Assembly (NCBI RefSeq): GCF_017916325.1
Contig: NC_090159.1
Coordinates: 686,001 to 750,000 of the forward strand
Reading direction: 5' to 3'
DNA from: Leishmania martiniquensis
Taxonomy: Eukaryota > Euglenozoa > Kinetoplastea > Trypanosomatida > Trypanosomatidae
Length of the DNA stretch: 64,000 nt
In this document: positions 32,264-41,310 of the stretch, piece after piece
How the letters are laid out: every line of letters starts with the position of its first letter
Numbering within the stretch: position 1 is the stretch's first letter
Notes under the pieces: model-generated
What the model was told of the DNA's origin: nothing
Databases searched by the model: none
What the model saw: the letters and a program-made list of their open reading frames with translations, nothing else
Translations under genes and position numbers: made by a program

Positions 32264-33778
32264 TCAGGGAAGCCCAAGTGATGGCAATAAGAATGCCTTC
32301 CGATCACTGGCTACTGAAGGTGATGCACGCGAAGAGGTGTCAAGAAGAATCGCGGCCAGCTGGCAGCCGTAGCGAGCAGCATTGAAAGAAGTCCAAGCGG
32401 GCGAGCCTGAAGATTCCGACCAGGCATGGGGAAGGCCAGTCACCGGAGATAATAGTGCGTGCGCGCTGTCTAGGAGATGCAGTCCGGCGTACGCAGACAC
32501 CCATCTCAGTTCATCCTCAGCGCTCCAGAGCGAAAGCACCCGGTGGTGTGGTGATCGCGTACATGCCCATTGAACCAGTCCGAGGCGAAGGTGCCACATA
32601 CACTCGTGTCCCTTTTCGCTGTGAAGTCTGATTTCCGCTTGTGTAACCGCCATAAAGCTTCTCCATAATGCGGGCGCAAGCCTGATGGATGGGAAGCTCT
32701 CACTAACGCACCTTCCGCTTCCGTCGTCTTTGCTTGCGTTGGGGCCTTCTTGAAGGCGGCTCCTGAGTGGTTTAGCATCTGCTTGGCCAGTACCTTTCGC
32801 TAGTAGCTCTGCTTCCAAGAGGGATACATCAGCCTTCCTGTCTAGATCCTCTTGCTCTTGCAGGAGAAATAGAAGATAAGATGTAGCCGATCCATCACTG
32901 TTGTGCTCTCTGGTGAACTGAATGACTTTCTCGCTATCCACTCGTATCGCATCGCACGCACTATCACATCCTTCGCGGGTACTTGACGTGTTTGAGTGCA
33001 GGGTACGAAATCGAAGCCGGCGGTAGTGCCACGCGTTGTAGTTCATCGGATGACTGTGTGCAGCCATGAAAAACAGCTGGTCGTCTTGCGCCTCAAAGCG
33101 GCAAGCTGGCAAGGCAGCTTCATCGACTCCCTCAGGGTCGTCGATAAGAAGTCCGCAGTTGCGAATGTTGCAGCAAAGCCACTGCCGATATTCCCACAAC
33201 GACTTGGCCTTTGGGAGAAGGGTCAAGAAAAGATCCGATAAGAGAAACTCTTTCATCACTTGATGCACCTTTTGACTCATCTCTGCCGTCCCTTCTGCAG
33301 TAAAACACGTTTTGCGCAGCCACCTTCGACGAGTCGATGCAAAAATGTCGTGCTGAGGAGCGCAGGCCCATGCTAAAGCAACAATCGTGGGGTCCATGCC
33401 GCTTAGCATCGCTCGCGTCACATGTGGGCTGTCATCAAGGCTGTCCGCCGATCGACTACCAATATTCACAAGTTTTTGCGGCGCAGCTTTGGCTTTTTGG
33501 AAAGAGCTCACAAAAAAGGCCTTCATTACATCAACAAAATCGCGGTCAACTAGAACAGGAAAGTCAGTATACTTGGCGCTACTGTTGGCTGCGCAGGACA
33601 TGTCGGCTAAGCAAGCGACCCGGTTCGGCCGTAGTGGTTGTAGAGAGAGGCCGAATGCTGGCCTGATAAATGGCGCACCAGGTGTTTTGATGCTCTTCAG
33701 GTATAGCCCTGCGCCGGCGTCCAAGATGTGGTCAAAGTCCTTTGCCGCATCTGTGATAATGGTGTAATCGTATTCCAT
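32264..33778 (-). CDS. PTAR1-like protein with prenyltransferase alpha-subunit repeats
   Basis: The ATG at 33778 gives 504 residues. Prenyltransferase alpha (PPTA) repeat cores are visible at about 188-203 (AKSLWEYRQWLC) and 241-258 (HPMNYNAWHYRRLRF), with a weaker one at about 143-156 (DIFASTRRRWL) and a possible fourth near 400-415 (CMWHLRLGLVQW). The spacing and the wide gaps between repeats resemble PTAR1, the alpha-like subunit of geranylgeranyltransferase III, more than the compact alpha subunits of farnesyltransferase or Rab GGTase. In other eukaryotes PTAR1 pairs with the Rab GGTase beta subunit. That partner is not in this window. The assignment rests on the repeat cores only. It shares the less GC-rich codon use of its two neighbours. 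Confidence 0.75.
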   Translation of the reverse strand: MEYDYTIITDAAKDFDHILDAGAGLYLKSIKTPGAPFIRPAFGLSLQPLRPNRVACLADMSCAANSSAKYTDFPVLVDRDFVDVMKAFFVSSFQKAKAAPQKLVNIGSRSADSLDDSPHVTRAMLSGMDPTIVALAWACAPQHDIFASTRRRWLRKTCFTAEGTAEMSQKVHQVMKEFLLSDLFLTLLPKAKSLWEYRQWLCCNIRNCGLLIDDPEGVDEAALPACRFEAQDDQLFFMAAHSHPMNYNAWHYRRLRFRTLHSNTSSTREGCDSACDAIRVDSEKVIQFTREHNSDGSATSYLLFLLQEQEDLDRKADVSLLEAELLAKGTGQADAKPLRSRLQEGPNASKDDGSGRCVSESFPSIRLAPALWRSFMAVTQAEIRLHSEKGHECMWHLRLGLVQWACTRSPHHRVLSLWSAEDELRWVSAYAGLHLLDSAHALLSPVTGLPHAWSESSGSPAWTSFNAARYGCQLAAILLDTSSRASPSVASDRKAFLLPSLGLP

Positions 33779-34282
33779 ATGCCTGTTCCGAAAGGGCTAA
33801 CAGAAAAAGGGTGTTCACATTGATTACACTACAGCGATGTGGCAGCCTGAAACCGACAAAGCGAGTAAGCTATATGGGGGGAACGTGTTTCGAGTGAGAG
33901 AGCAAGGGGTGAAGGGTACCAAGAATAATATTCGGGGAGTACTGACGTGATGCAGAATACCATTTATCTTTGATAGAATTGTAGAGAGTCCAAAAAAAAA
34001 AATACTTCCGACCACGCTCCGCTTATGCACCGAAGCTTGATCTCCGTTTCTCGGCACTCACTATTCGATGACCATCATCTGTATGAATGTGGGAAAAGAT
34101 TATCACTGGTGCAATGCCATGAGTAGAAATGAGAAACTCATTGCAAAAAGACGAAGCTGGTTTAAGCAAATCCCTAATGGCGCCACGATTACTAGTAAAA
34201 GCCCACGCAATGGAATGAGAGGTACACGCCTCTCGAATTTGTCTATCGTGGGGTTGCTTCAACCACTTCCTAAAGAGCACCC
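33779..34282. other. Intergenic, AT-rich for this window
   Basis: No supported gene in 0.5 kb. The region is distinctly AT-richer than most gaps here and includes an A-run at about 33993-34003. A short frame (34023-34280) has no recognisable domain. Confidence 0.55.
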
Positions 34283-34648
34283 TTATTCGATGAGAATGTC
34301 TTTCGCCTCGTTGAGCTTCGCTGCAATATACGGTGTTCCACTGGCATCACTGTGAAAGTCCTTCATCATTTTTCGGTATCGCTTCTTCACTTCCTCGGGT
34401 GTCGGGCGCTGAAAAATGGGACCTACTTCGTCTTCCTTGAATCCGAGAAGCATATAGGCTTCGTATTCAGTCATTGGGGAGTGGAATCCACACTCGAACT
34501 TGTGATACGGCTTGGCATTGCTCAGAAAATGCGAGGAGGCAATATGTGCGCCAGAAGTCGATACCCGTTGCGCGATTCGCGGGCCTACACGGGAAGCGTA
34601 GTAGATGCTGCACCCGACAAGAATGCCAGCGAGAATTGGGAGCGCCAT
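34283..34648 (-). CDS. PAM18: PAM18/TIM14-type J-like protein with HSD in place of HPD
   Basis: The ATG at 34648 gives 121 residues. Residues 4-21 form a membrane segment (PILAGILVGCSIYYASRV) and residues about 59-121 a J domain. The C-terminal part, TPYIAAKLNEAKDILI, is close to the Pam18/Tim14 signature. Size and order (short N-tail, one helix, terminal J domain) match the inner-membrane Pam18 family. Residues 99-101 are His-Ser-Asp, encoded CAC AGT GAT, where J proteins that stimulate Hsp70 have His-Pro-Asp. From memory, work in T. brucei found the Pam18/Pam16 orthologues not acting in the protein import motor but needed for mitochondrial DNA maintenance. The changed motif fits a role other than classical Hsp70 stimulation. 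A pyrimidine tract (about 34690-34735) with AG sites just before the ATG supports this start. Confidence 0.92.
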   Translation of the reverse strand: MALPILAGILVGCSIYYASRVGPRIAQRVSTSGAHIASSHFLSNAKPYHKFECGFHSPMTEYEAYMLLGFKEDEVGPIFQRPTPEEVKKRYRKMMKDFHSDASGTPYIAAKLNEAKDILIE

Positions 34649-35224
34649 TTTCTGTTAGCAGCGTCTGGTATGCCGCGTGTGCGGTGCCCAATGTCCTCGG
34701 AAAGACGGAGGAAATTGAGGAAGAGAAAGTGGGCGGGATGTTTTTCATTCGGGGGGTGGCGGGGGTGCCGCGCTGGCCGCGTTTGGTGTCCTTGGCGCTT
34801 TCGGGGAGGGGGTCGGCGGCCGCCGGCCGCCGGCTGCCAGGCTGGGGAAGCGGCGAGTGGCCCCTGGGCGGCCGCGAGGGGCCCCTTCGTGGTGGGGCTT
34901 CTGGGCCTGGCCGGGGGGGGAGGGGGGCAGGGTTGGTTTTTTTTGTTTGTGTGGGGGGTGAACGCCTTCCCCCCTGGCGGCGAAAACCCGCGCGCCAAAG
35001 GGGGCGGGGGGGGCCAGCGAGCCACCCATTTGCGGCCGCCGAACCCGCACCGAAGGGGTTGACAGGAACAACTTGACGGCATCGCATGGCGTGATGAGGC
35101 CAACAGGCCACATGACCAACATTGGGCGCAACGGAAAAGAAACCTGAGAAAACGCGAAAGCCAAAGGGGCAAAAAAGGGCAGCAGCAGAACAGCGGAGCG
35201 CGCTTTGTCTATGCGGAGCGCGTG
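34649..35224. other. Intergenic with anomalous G/C homopolymer block
   Basis: The first 90 bases hold the splice-acceptor region of the PAM18 gene. From about 34740 to 35100 the composition changes sharply: runs of G and C, repeated GGCCGCC-type words, and a short T8 run (about 34938-34945). No gene, microsatellite or repeat relationship accounts for it. Confidence 0.55.
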
Positions 35225-36811
35225 TCACAGGACGGCGTTGCCGGCGCGAAGCACCTTCTTCTGTGAGCGGCGGCTTCTGGATCTGCTGTTCTCGTACGCT
35301 CTGCCGTCTTCATACGCGAGACGGATTTGATCCTCCACTTCTTGCTTGAGTTTGTTAATTATGTACTGCCGGTCACGCACCACCTCGTCGTAGGCCTGTT
35401 GCAGCTGCACAGCGTGGTCTTGAGCCATGCGTTCGCTTCGTCGCACCTCACTCTCGTACAGAAACTGGAGGCGCTCGTTTTCCAGCTGACTGACGCGATT
35501 GCGCTCCTGCAGCAGTTGCACACGAGAGCGCAGCTGCGTCACTTCCCCTTGCTGACGCTGCAAGAGAAGCAGGTCTGCATCTGTCGGAAGCGGCGGTGCC
35601 TGGACAAGAATACCGGCCTGTGCTAGTGAGATGAGGTCTCGCTCATCCGCGAGAGCCTTGGCTCCCTCTGGGGCCACCGACTGCTCTTGCGCAGCCGAGC
35701 CGCGGGCTTGCAGCGCAGCGCTATCCATGAGCCACGTCAGTCCTGCGTCGAAGGCAATGATCACAGGGTCCCAGAAGATGTCGAGCAGCAGAGCCTGCCG
35801 CGCCGACTGCTCCTCGCGCTCGAGCTGCAAAAGCAGTGACGATAGGGGGACGCTCGTCTGCGTCGGCGCCGCGGCTGCGCTGACAACGCGCACGTTGCTC
35901 ATCCAGGTGCCGTCCTCTGCGAGCTCCTTTAGACTGACCACTTGCTTATTAAGTCGCTGCTCCTCGTAGCGAAGCTGTTCCACTTCGAGAACAGCTGCGG
36001 CTAGCTGCGTCTCTGCGCGCTGCTTCTGCTGCTCTAACGTTGCCGTCTTGATACGCAGCTGCGCCACTTCCTCAGAGAGGCGATTGGCGTGTGTGCGGTG
36101 GTCTTGCAGCGCCGCATGTGCTTTGCGCAGCTGGGACAGTTCCGCCTCGCGCAGCAGACCGATCTGCGCTAGGGCATCATCGAGGCGGTAAATCTGCGTC
36201 TGGGCAATCATGGGGTCGAACACTGCCAGGGATGCCTGCAGGGCAGCGTGGACGTCCCTCTCTTCCTTTGCCGCCAGCACTGCTGCCGACGTGGCATCCT
36301 CCTTCAGGGCGACCTTGACAGCTGCGGCCGCGGCGGAGTCGCCCACCGCACCGCGCAGCACACAGACAGTTCGCGTGAGGTCCTCCACCTGGAGCTGCGC
36401 GCGTTGAAGTTGGGTACTTAGGTACGTGATATGATACAGCAGTCGCTGCCGATCAGCGTAGTCAGCGGCGGTGATGTGCGCGCAGCCCTCATCTCGCGCA
36501 GGTGGTGCGGACGAGATGGGCAGCTGAGCATTCGTGCCAGACGACGACGACGCGGCAACCCTCCGGAGAGGTGGCTCCTGGTCACTGCACCACCTGTGCC
36601 CCTTCTCGTCACTGAGTTCCTCCTCAGCGTTCACTTGCGTTTCGTGGACCGGTGCGTGCGGTGGCGACGGCGGAGTGGTGGTGCCGTCCACTTCTATCGT
36701 CTGCTCTGTCGGGGATGAGAGGGTAGAGATGCCGGTTGCAAGCGGGCTGCGGTCTCGTGGTGACACAGTGTAGCGCGCACTTGGCGGCGTCACAACCGCG
36801 CTCTCCGCCAT
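35225..36811 (-). CDS. Hypothetical coiled-coil protein
   Basis: The open frame starts at a TTG (36871). The first ATG (36811, MAESAVVTP) gives 528 residues. Residues about 1-115 are low-complexity Ser/Pro/Thr-rich. From about 120 onward the chain is mostly Gln/Glu/Leu/Ala-rich heptad sequence (for example LRYEEQRLNKQVVSLKELA, RVQLLQERNRVSQLENERL), indicating long parallel coiled coils. It ends in a basic stretch (SRSRSRRSQKKVLRAGNAVL). No signal peptide or membrane helix is seen. A structural or cytoskeletal role is possible, but the sequence shows no specific function. Confidence 0.8.
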   Translation of the reverse strand: MAESAVVTPPSARYTVSPRDRSPLATGISTLSSPTEQTIEVDGTTTPPSPPHAPVHETQVNAEEELSDEKGHRWCSDQEPPLRRVAASSSSGTNAQLPISSAPPARDEGCAHITAADYADRQRLLYHITYLSTQLQRAQLQVEDLTRTVCVLRGAVGDSAAAAAVKVALKEDATSAAVLAAKEERDVHAALQASLAVFDPMIAQTQIYRLDDALAQIGLLREAELSQLRKAHAALQDHRTHANRLSEEVAQLRIKTATLEQQKQRAETQLAAAVLEVEQLRYEEQRLNKQVVSLKELAEDGTWMSNVRVVSAAAAPTQTSVPLSSLLLQLEREEQSARQALLLDIFWDPVIIAFDAGLTWLMDSAALQARGSAAQEQSVAPEGAKALADERDLISLAQAGILVQAPPLPTDADLLLLQRQQGEVTQLRSRVQLLQERNRVSQLENERLQFLYESEVRRSERMAQDHAVQLQQAYDEVVRDRQYIINKLKQEVEDQIRLAYEDGRAYENSRSRSRRSQKKVLRAGNAVL

Positions 36812-37794
36812 CTCGGCCCTACCGGTGACTTGAAGGCGGCGCAGGGCAAGACGAGTCAGTGGCCGGCGCAAGTTTGTATGACTGCAACTCGCCTTTTTTC
36901 GCGTGAAGTCGATCCTTCGCGTTCCGCGTGTCAGGCACGCTTCACGTCACGGCGCACAGGGTGTCTATGGAGAGGAGAGGGGAGGCGCCGGTGGCGTTGT
37001 TCTATGAGAGAGGTGCACACGTGTGCGCGTGTTGAAGTAGCACTTGGCTCAGACGCAGAAACCGGCGGAGAGAGGGAGGGGGGGGGAGAGGCTTGATCAC
37101 GGGGCGGCGAAGTGTACAGGTGTTGGTGAATGGGTACGTTTCGCTCTCGTCTCTGGGCGCTTGTGGGAGTGCGCCGTCGTGTGGTTGGCTGCAGAGCGGC
37201 GAGGGTCGGGGAGGAGGAGACAGCAGGAGGCAAGCCGATATGGTGAGACATTTGGGTGTGCTCGTGTGCTTTCGCAGCCACTGCGGGGGCAATACGACCG
37301 CTGCAGGTGCGCGTGCCCCCCACCCTGCCCCGCCCACAGAGCGGAAATCGGACCGCTGAGCGACCACAGGGATCTGAGCCCTTCTCCACACATCAGATGG
37401 TGGTGGCGGTGTGTGTGTGTGTGGGTGGCTGTTGTCGCTCATGTTGCTTCGCGTGTGCGCGCTTCGTCTTCGTAGCGAAGCGCACTAGCGCATGTGCAGA
37501 GGAGGATGGTGTGGGTGGGTGGGTGTAAGAGGGGGTGGGGGTGCCGAGCCTGCGTGCGCGGGCCGAAGGACAGTGATGAGAAGCACCGCACCACATGCGT
37601 GATTCGACGTCGTGACGGCGCACTTAAAAGGGAATGCAACACCGACAGACAGACACCCGCAAAAGAGAGAGGGGAGGGGAGGGGAGGGGGGGACAGCTGG
37701 GCAACACGTACACCGCCGCTGACACAGAGCAGCATGAAATACGCCCCGCCATCATCGTTCTCCTTGCCCGCTACGCAACACGGCGGCACCTGCG
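36812..37794. other. Intergenic
   Basis: No supported gene in 1 kb. It has a plus-strand purine run at about 37063-37093, a GT run at about 37410-37424, and a purine block at about 37660-37692. The last fits the 3' flank of the coiled-coil gene or processing signals for the ITPK-like gene. Confidence 0.5.
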
Positions 37795-39888
37795 CTACAT
37801 CATCGAGCACCGCCGCTTCTTCGCACCTGTTCCCGTCGAGGTGTCGGCGTGCCATGCCACGCTGGATGAGCCGCCCTGCAGATGCGTCGTTTTCAGCGCG
37901 ATCAGCTCCAGCATGTGCTGGTTCGCTTCGGTGATTCCTTTATAACCGGGGAAGTAGTTCACATCGATGACGATGGGAATGCTGTCCAGCAAGAGCGAAG
38001 TCGGCGCGCCGGAGGTGGGATCGAACATGTCGCTCGCGCGAAACGGCTGCGACACCGGACTTGGCGGCGCTGAGGCGCCGACTCCAGGTAGAGTGCGCGC
38101 CCCATGACTACCAGAGGGCCGCGGAGCCGCCCTCGACAGCGAGGCCGCTACCCCCTCGTACCGTACGGTGGCGCCCTCGGTGTGCCCGATGCCACGGGCG
38201 CCCTTTCGCTGGTAAGTGTGCGCGAGATACTGCGGCACGAGCAGCAAATCAAAGCCGTACAGGGAGAGGCCTATGCCGGCGTACCCAGAGAGGTCCTGCG
38301 CCAGTTTGCTTATGGCCGTGTGGGCTGGAGTGCCCGGGGCCAAGAATGCATTCCACTTGTCCGCCGGTGCAATCATCGACTCCCACGCGATGAACGACTG
38401 GTCCGCGCTGGCGCTTCCGCTCGACGGGCCCTGTGGTCGCTCCGTGGGCGACAGAGGAGCAGCCGCCGCCTTGCTCGCGCTCATTGTGGGCCATGTGCCA
38501 GATTGCATGCCGTAGTCAGCGTCACTGGCCGTGCTGGACAACGCCGGCTGCAGCCGGGCAGTGGAGGCGCTGGTGACTGTCGAGAAGAACGCCTTGTCCT
38601 GCGAGTCCATCGTCACTGGTACATCCAACACGGTCGATCCGCGCGTCTGCTCCCACAGATGGCTCAGCAAGTTCACAGTGGGATTTACCTTTACCTTTAC
38701 GTTTGAGCCGACACAGTACACCTTCAGCACCACTGGGAGTGCGTACATGTAAAATTCCTGCAGAATGAAGCGATGGGCCTCGGCGGGGAGCGCAGCCTTC
38801 ACCGCTGCGGGCACAGTCACATCCGCGCCGCGTGTGAGCCAGATCACGAGGTGATGAGTGAAGGCGGGGCCAGTACCCTCGTCCGGCTTCGCTATCCACC
38901 AGCGTTCTGTCGCCGTCCCGTTCGCGCGCGTCTCTTTCTCCTCCATCAGCGTGAAAGAGTGGATGCCGAGCGGGGTGGCCGTACTGGACCCGATTGTGCC
39001 CCCGGTACGGCGAGAAAGCGCGCGGGACGGGGGGTCCCACATAAAGGTGCGAGGTATCAGCGCGACTGGCTGCCCGCTATCGCCCAAGTTGTCTAGAAGC
39101 TTGTACAGCATACTGCGCTTCATGAGCAGCTGAACCTTTTCGAGGGGGTCAATGACGACGAGGGGCGTCCTCTGCTGTCGGCTTCGTCGCTTCTGCGCGA
39201 ACTTGCACCACCCCTCGAGCGCGCGAATGGCAAGCGATGTGCCAAACGTCGCCACCTTATGCAAAACAACATCGACCTCATCCGCGAGGGCTCCCTGAGA
39301 GCGCTCTGCCGCACCGCTGACCTTGTCGTCTTCCAACGCGTGTTCGTCTGCAGGGGGACTCCGCCCTGCCTTCGTCTTAGGGCCTGCATTCGAGGAAGTG
39401 GAGAGCGGGTGCTCTCCTTTGATCTCGCGGTTGACGCACACGACCATGCGATTGCGCTGCGCATCATAGTTCAGGTTGAGAAAGCGAAAGAGGCAGTTGT
39501 TCAAAGCGCAGCGAGACGGCGGCTCCGCCGCCATGCCGCGACTCCGACCAGAGTGCGCCATGGCGTTGCTGAGGGGCGCGCGACTTCCTCTGCGGCTCCT
39601 AGGGTGCGAGCCCATGCCAGGTTCACCGCTGATGGAACTGGTGCAGGCCTCCTGCTGTGCGGCGGTGCTTGCGCCACCTCCACCGCCGCTGGTGTCGCAC
39701 GGGCCTGGTTGCCCCGCCACCGAGTGCTGCTGCAGCTGGAGAACGCGCTCGTTGTGCAGCTCCCCTGCCCTTCGTAGTGCGTCAAACGATTGCTGATGCT
39801 TCCGGGAGCTCGCGCACAGAGCCACCGTAATGACACGCATCGTCGGCGGTGCCGACACTTCCGGCGAAGGTGATAGAGCGACACTCAT
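37795..39888 (-). CDS. ITPK1-like inositol phosphate kinase with C-terminal CaaX box
   Basis: The ATG at 39888 gives 697 residues. ATP-grasp features of inositol 1,3,4-trisphosphate 5/6-kinases occur in order: DPLEKVQLLMKRSMLYKLL (247-265), a nucleotide-binding WWIAKPDEGTGP (330-341), LQEFYMY and LKVYCVG strands (376-394), LSLYGFDLLL (541-550) and IDVNYFPGYKGI (641-652). The metal-binding residues of the family appear kept: Asp547, Asp642 and Asn644. The protein is larger than the roughly 400-residue human ITPK1 because of an N-terminal extension (about 1-125) and several Ser/Ala-rich insertions. It ends KKRRCSMM, a polybasic stretch plus CaaX box predicted to be farnesylated. Family activity is phosphorylation of inositol polyphosphates in the soluble inositol phosphate pathway. 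The prenylation, and hence membrane localisation, is inference. Confidence 0.85.
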   Translation of the reverse strand: MSVALSPSPEVSAPPTMRVITVALCASSRKHQQSFDALRRAGELHNERVLQLQQHSVAGQPGPCDTSGGGGGASTAAQQEACTSSISGEPGMGSHPRSRRGSRAPLSNAMAHSGRSRGMAAEPPSRCALNNCLFRFLNLNYDAQRNRMVVCVNREIKGEHPLSTSSNAGPKTKAGRSPPADEHALEDDKVSGAAERSQGALADEVDVVLHKVATFGTSLAIRALEGWCKFAQKRRSRQQRTPLVVIDPLEKVQLLMKRSMLYKLLDNLGDSGQPVALIPRTFMWDPPSRALSRRTGGTIGSSTATPLGIHSFTLMEEKETRANGTATERWWIAKPDEGTGPAFTHHLVIWLTRGADVTVPAAVKAALPAEAHRFILQEFYMYALPVVLKVYCVGSNVKVKVNPTVNLLSHLWEQTRGSTVLDVPVTMDSQDKAFFSTVTSASTARLQPALSSTASDADYGMQSGTWPTMSASKAAAAPLSPTERPQGPSSGSASADQSFIAWESMIAPADKWNAFLAPGTPAHTAISKLAQDLSGYAGIGLSLYGFDLLLVPQYLAHTYQRKGARGIGHTEGATVRYEGVAASLSRAAPRPSGSHGARTLPGVGASAPPSPVSQPFRASDMFDPTSGAPTSLLLDSIPIVIDVNYFPGYKGITEANQHMLELIALKTTHLQGGSSSVAWHADTSTGTGAKKRRCSMM

Positions 39889-41310
39889 CTAAGCACTCAT
39901 GTCCCGCGCGCTCGGGCACGCTGGGGCTGACAAGCCGTCTCGGGAGGCACGCCGCACTGCTGTGTAGGCGTCCTGGGTATGTATGGAGAGGAGAGGAGAG
40001 GGCGATGGGGGTCGACTGCAGCTTTCTGGGCCGAGGTGTGGTCGGCAGCCGCAGGCACTCGCTCTCCGAGCCAAACACCTCACACAGAAGAAGATGCGGG
40101 TGATTGTGTGTGCGTGCGTGTGGAGACGGAGGGAGGAGAGGGAGCGGGGTGCAGAAGAGATCAAGATTGGCACAACATGAGGCGATGGGGAAGCAGAAAT
40201 GGCGATGCGCGTACCTTCCTCCCCGTAAAGACTCTTGATCGAGGAGGAGGAGTGTGCGCCAGGCGAAGGCGTCCGCGCCAGGAAAGGGCAGGCAGCCGAC
40301 TGGACACGGGATGGCTGCAGTGGTGAAGAGATGAGGCATGGGCGTGTCGTCTTCTCTTTCAGCCGGTCCGCTTTGCTCCGCCACACCCCCTGGACTCTAC
40401 CGCCTTCGCGGTGCGCAACAGCCGTGTAGACACCCCTCACAGCCGCCCCCATGACGCTGGTCGCCATGCCATGCACCCCCTTCAGGGCGACTCAGACGCG
40501 CACCCCAGCACTACTCCGCGAGGGCCGTGTGGAATGCGCTCGAGCCACGCGGGCACTGTGCCCATCCTGCGCGTGGCACGGTCTGTGTGCAGCGTCACAG
40601 GTCGCCGCGACGCGACGCCATTGAGGGCCATGGCCGCCGACATCCGCGGTGATGAATCGCTCTGAACTCCCCTCCCTTTTCTTCGCAGGAATTTGGCTAT
40701 GATATCACGCACTGAGCTGCCCGCTGTCGTGAGGGGTTGTGGTAGCGTAAGTGGCCCCGAGCTTGAGGAAAAGAGCGCACGTGGAGGTGCAGGCACTCGC
40801 GCCTGGTGCGCAACAGTGGTGGTGGTGGTGATTGGGTGAAGAGGAGGAGGGGAGGGGGGGAGAGGGCACGTACGAGGCCCTCTGCACATCTGCGATGATG
40901 ACGCTACACCATATCGATGACACTGTTGTGGGTAGCCTTCCTTCCATGTGAGGTAGTGCGCTGAAGAGAAGAGGGAAGGCGGAGAGGGGTGAGTGGGCGG
41001 GGAGGTGATGCAGCACCGGGCACAGCTCAAGGCGGAGGGTCGAAAGGAAGAAGCGGGTGGACATGTGCTTGTGCCTCTATATAGAATAAGAGTCGAGGCC
41101 GCCATCCGGCCTCAGCACTTCCCATCGCCCTTCCCCCCCTGCAATCCTTCTCACGCTCTGGACACGTGCCGCCCACCCCACCCCAACACACCCGCCCAGC
41201 ACACAGCAATCTGCTGCTATCAGCGAAGTTGACGCTCTCTCCATCAGCCGCATTCCTTGTGTGCGCTGCGGCATCTGCCGCACATGAGGGAGCAGTCACC
41301 GATGGGTGCC
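39889..41310. other. Intergenic with degenerate repeat relic
   Basis: No supported gene in 1.4 kb. It contains a degenerate relative of the 597-bp repeat at about 40436-40570. The purine-rich plus-strand blocks (40122-40150, 40845-40866 and others) would be pyrimidine tracts in the transcript, upstream of the ITPK-like gene. Confidence 0.55.
40436..40570 (+). repeat. Degenerate relative of the 597-bp repeat
   Basis: CCTCACAGCCGCCCCCATGA and the following CGCTGGTCGCCATG, then GCGAGGGCCGTGTGGAATGC and GCTCGAGCCACG, align by eye with repeat copy 1 at about 1030-1145 (CCCCCACGACGCCGGTCGCC, then GCGTGAGGGCCGCGTAGAGT and GTTCGAGTCGCC). They align better still with 22655-22790. Orientation is the same as the other copies. 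Confidence 0.6.

Noticed and set aside
34467..35228. 253-codon minus-strand and 236-codon plus-strand frames over the GC-rich block
   Set aside because: Frames stay open on both strands because the G/C runs lack stop codons. The products are Pro/Gly/Arg-rich without any recognisable feature.
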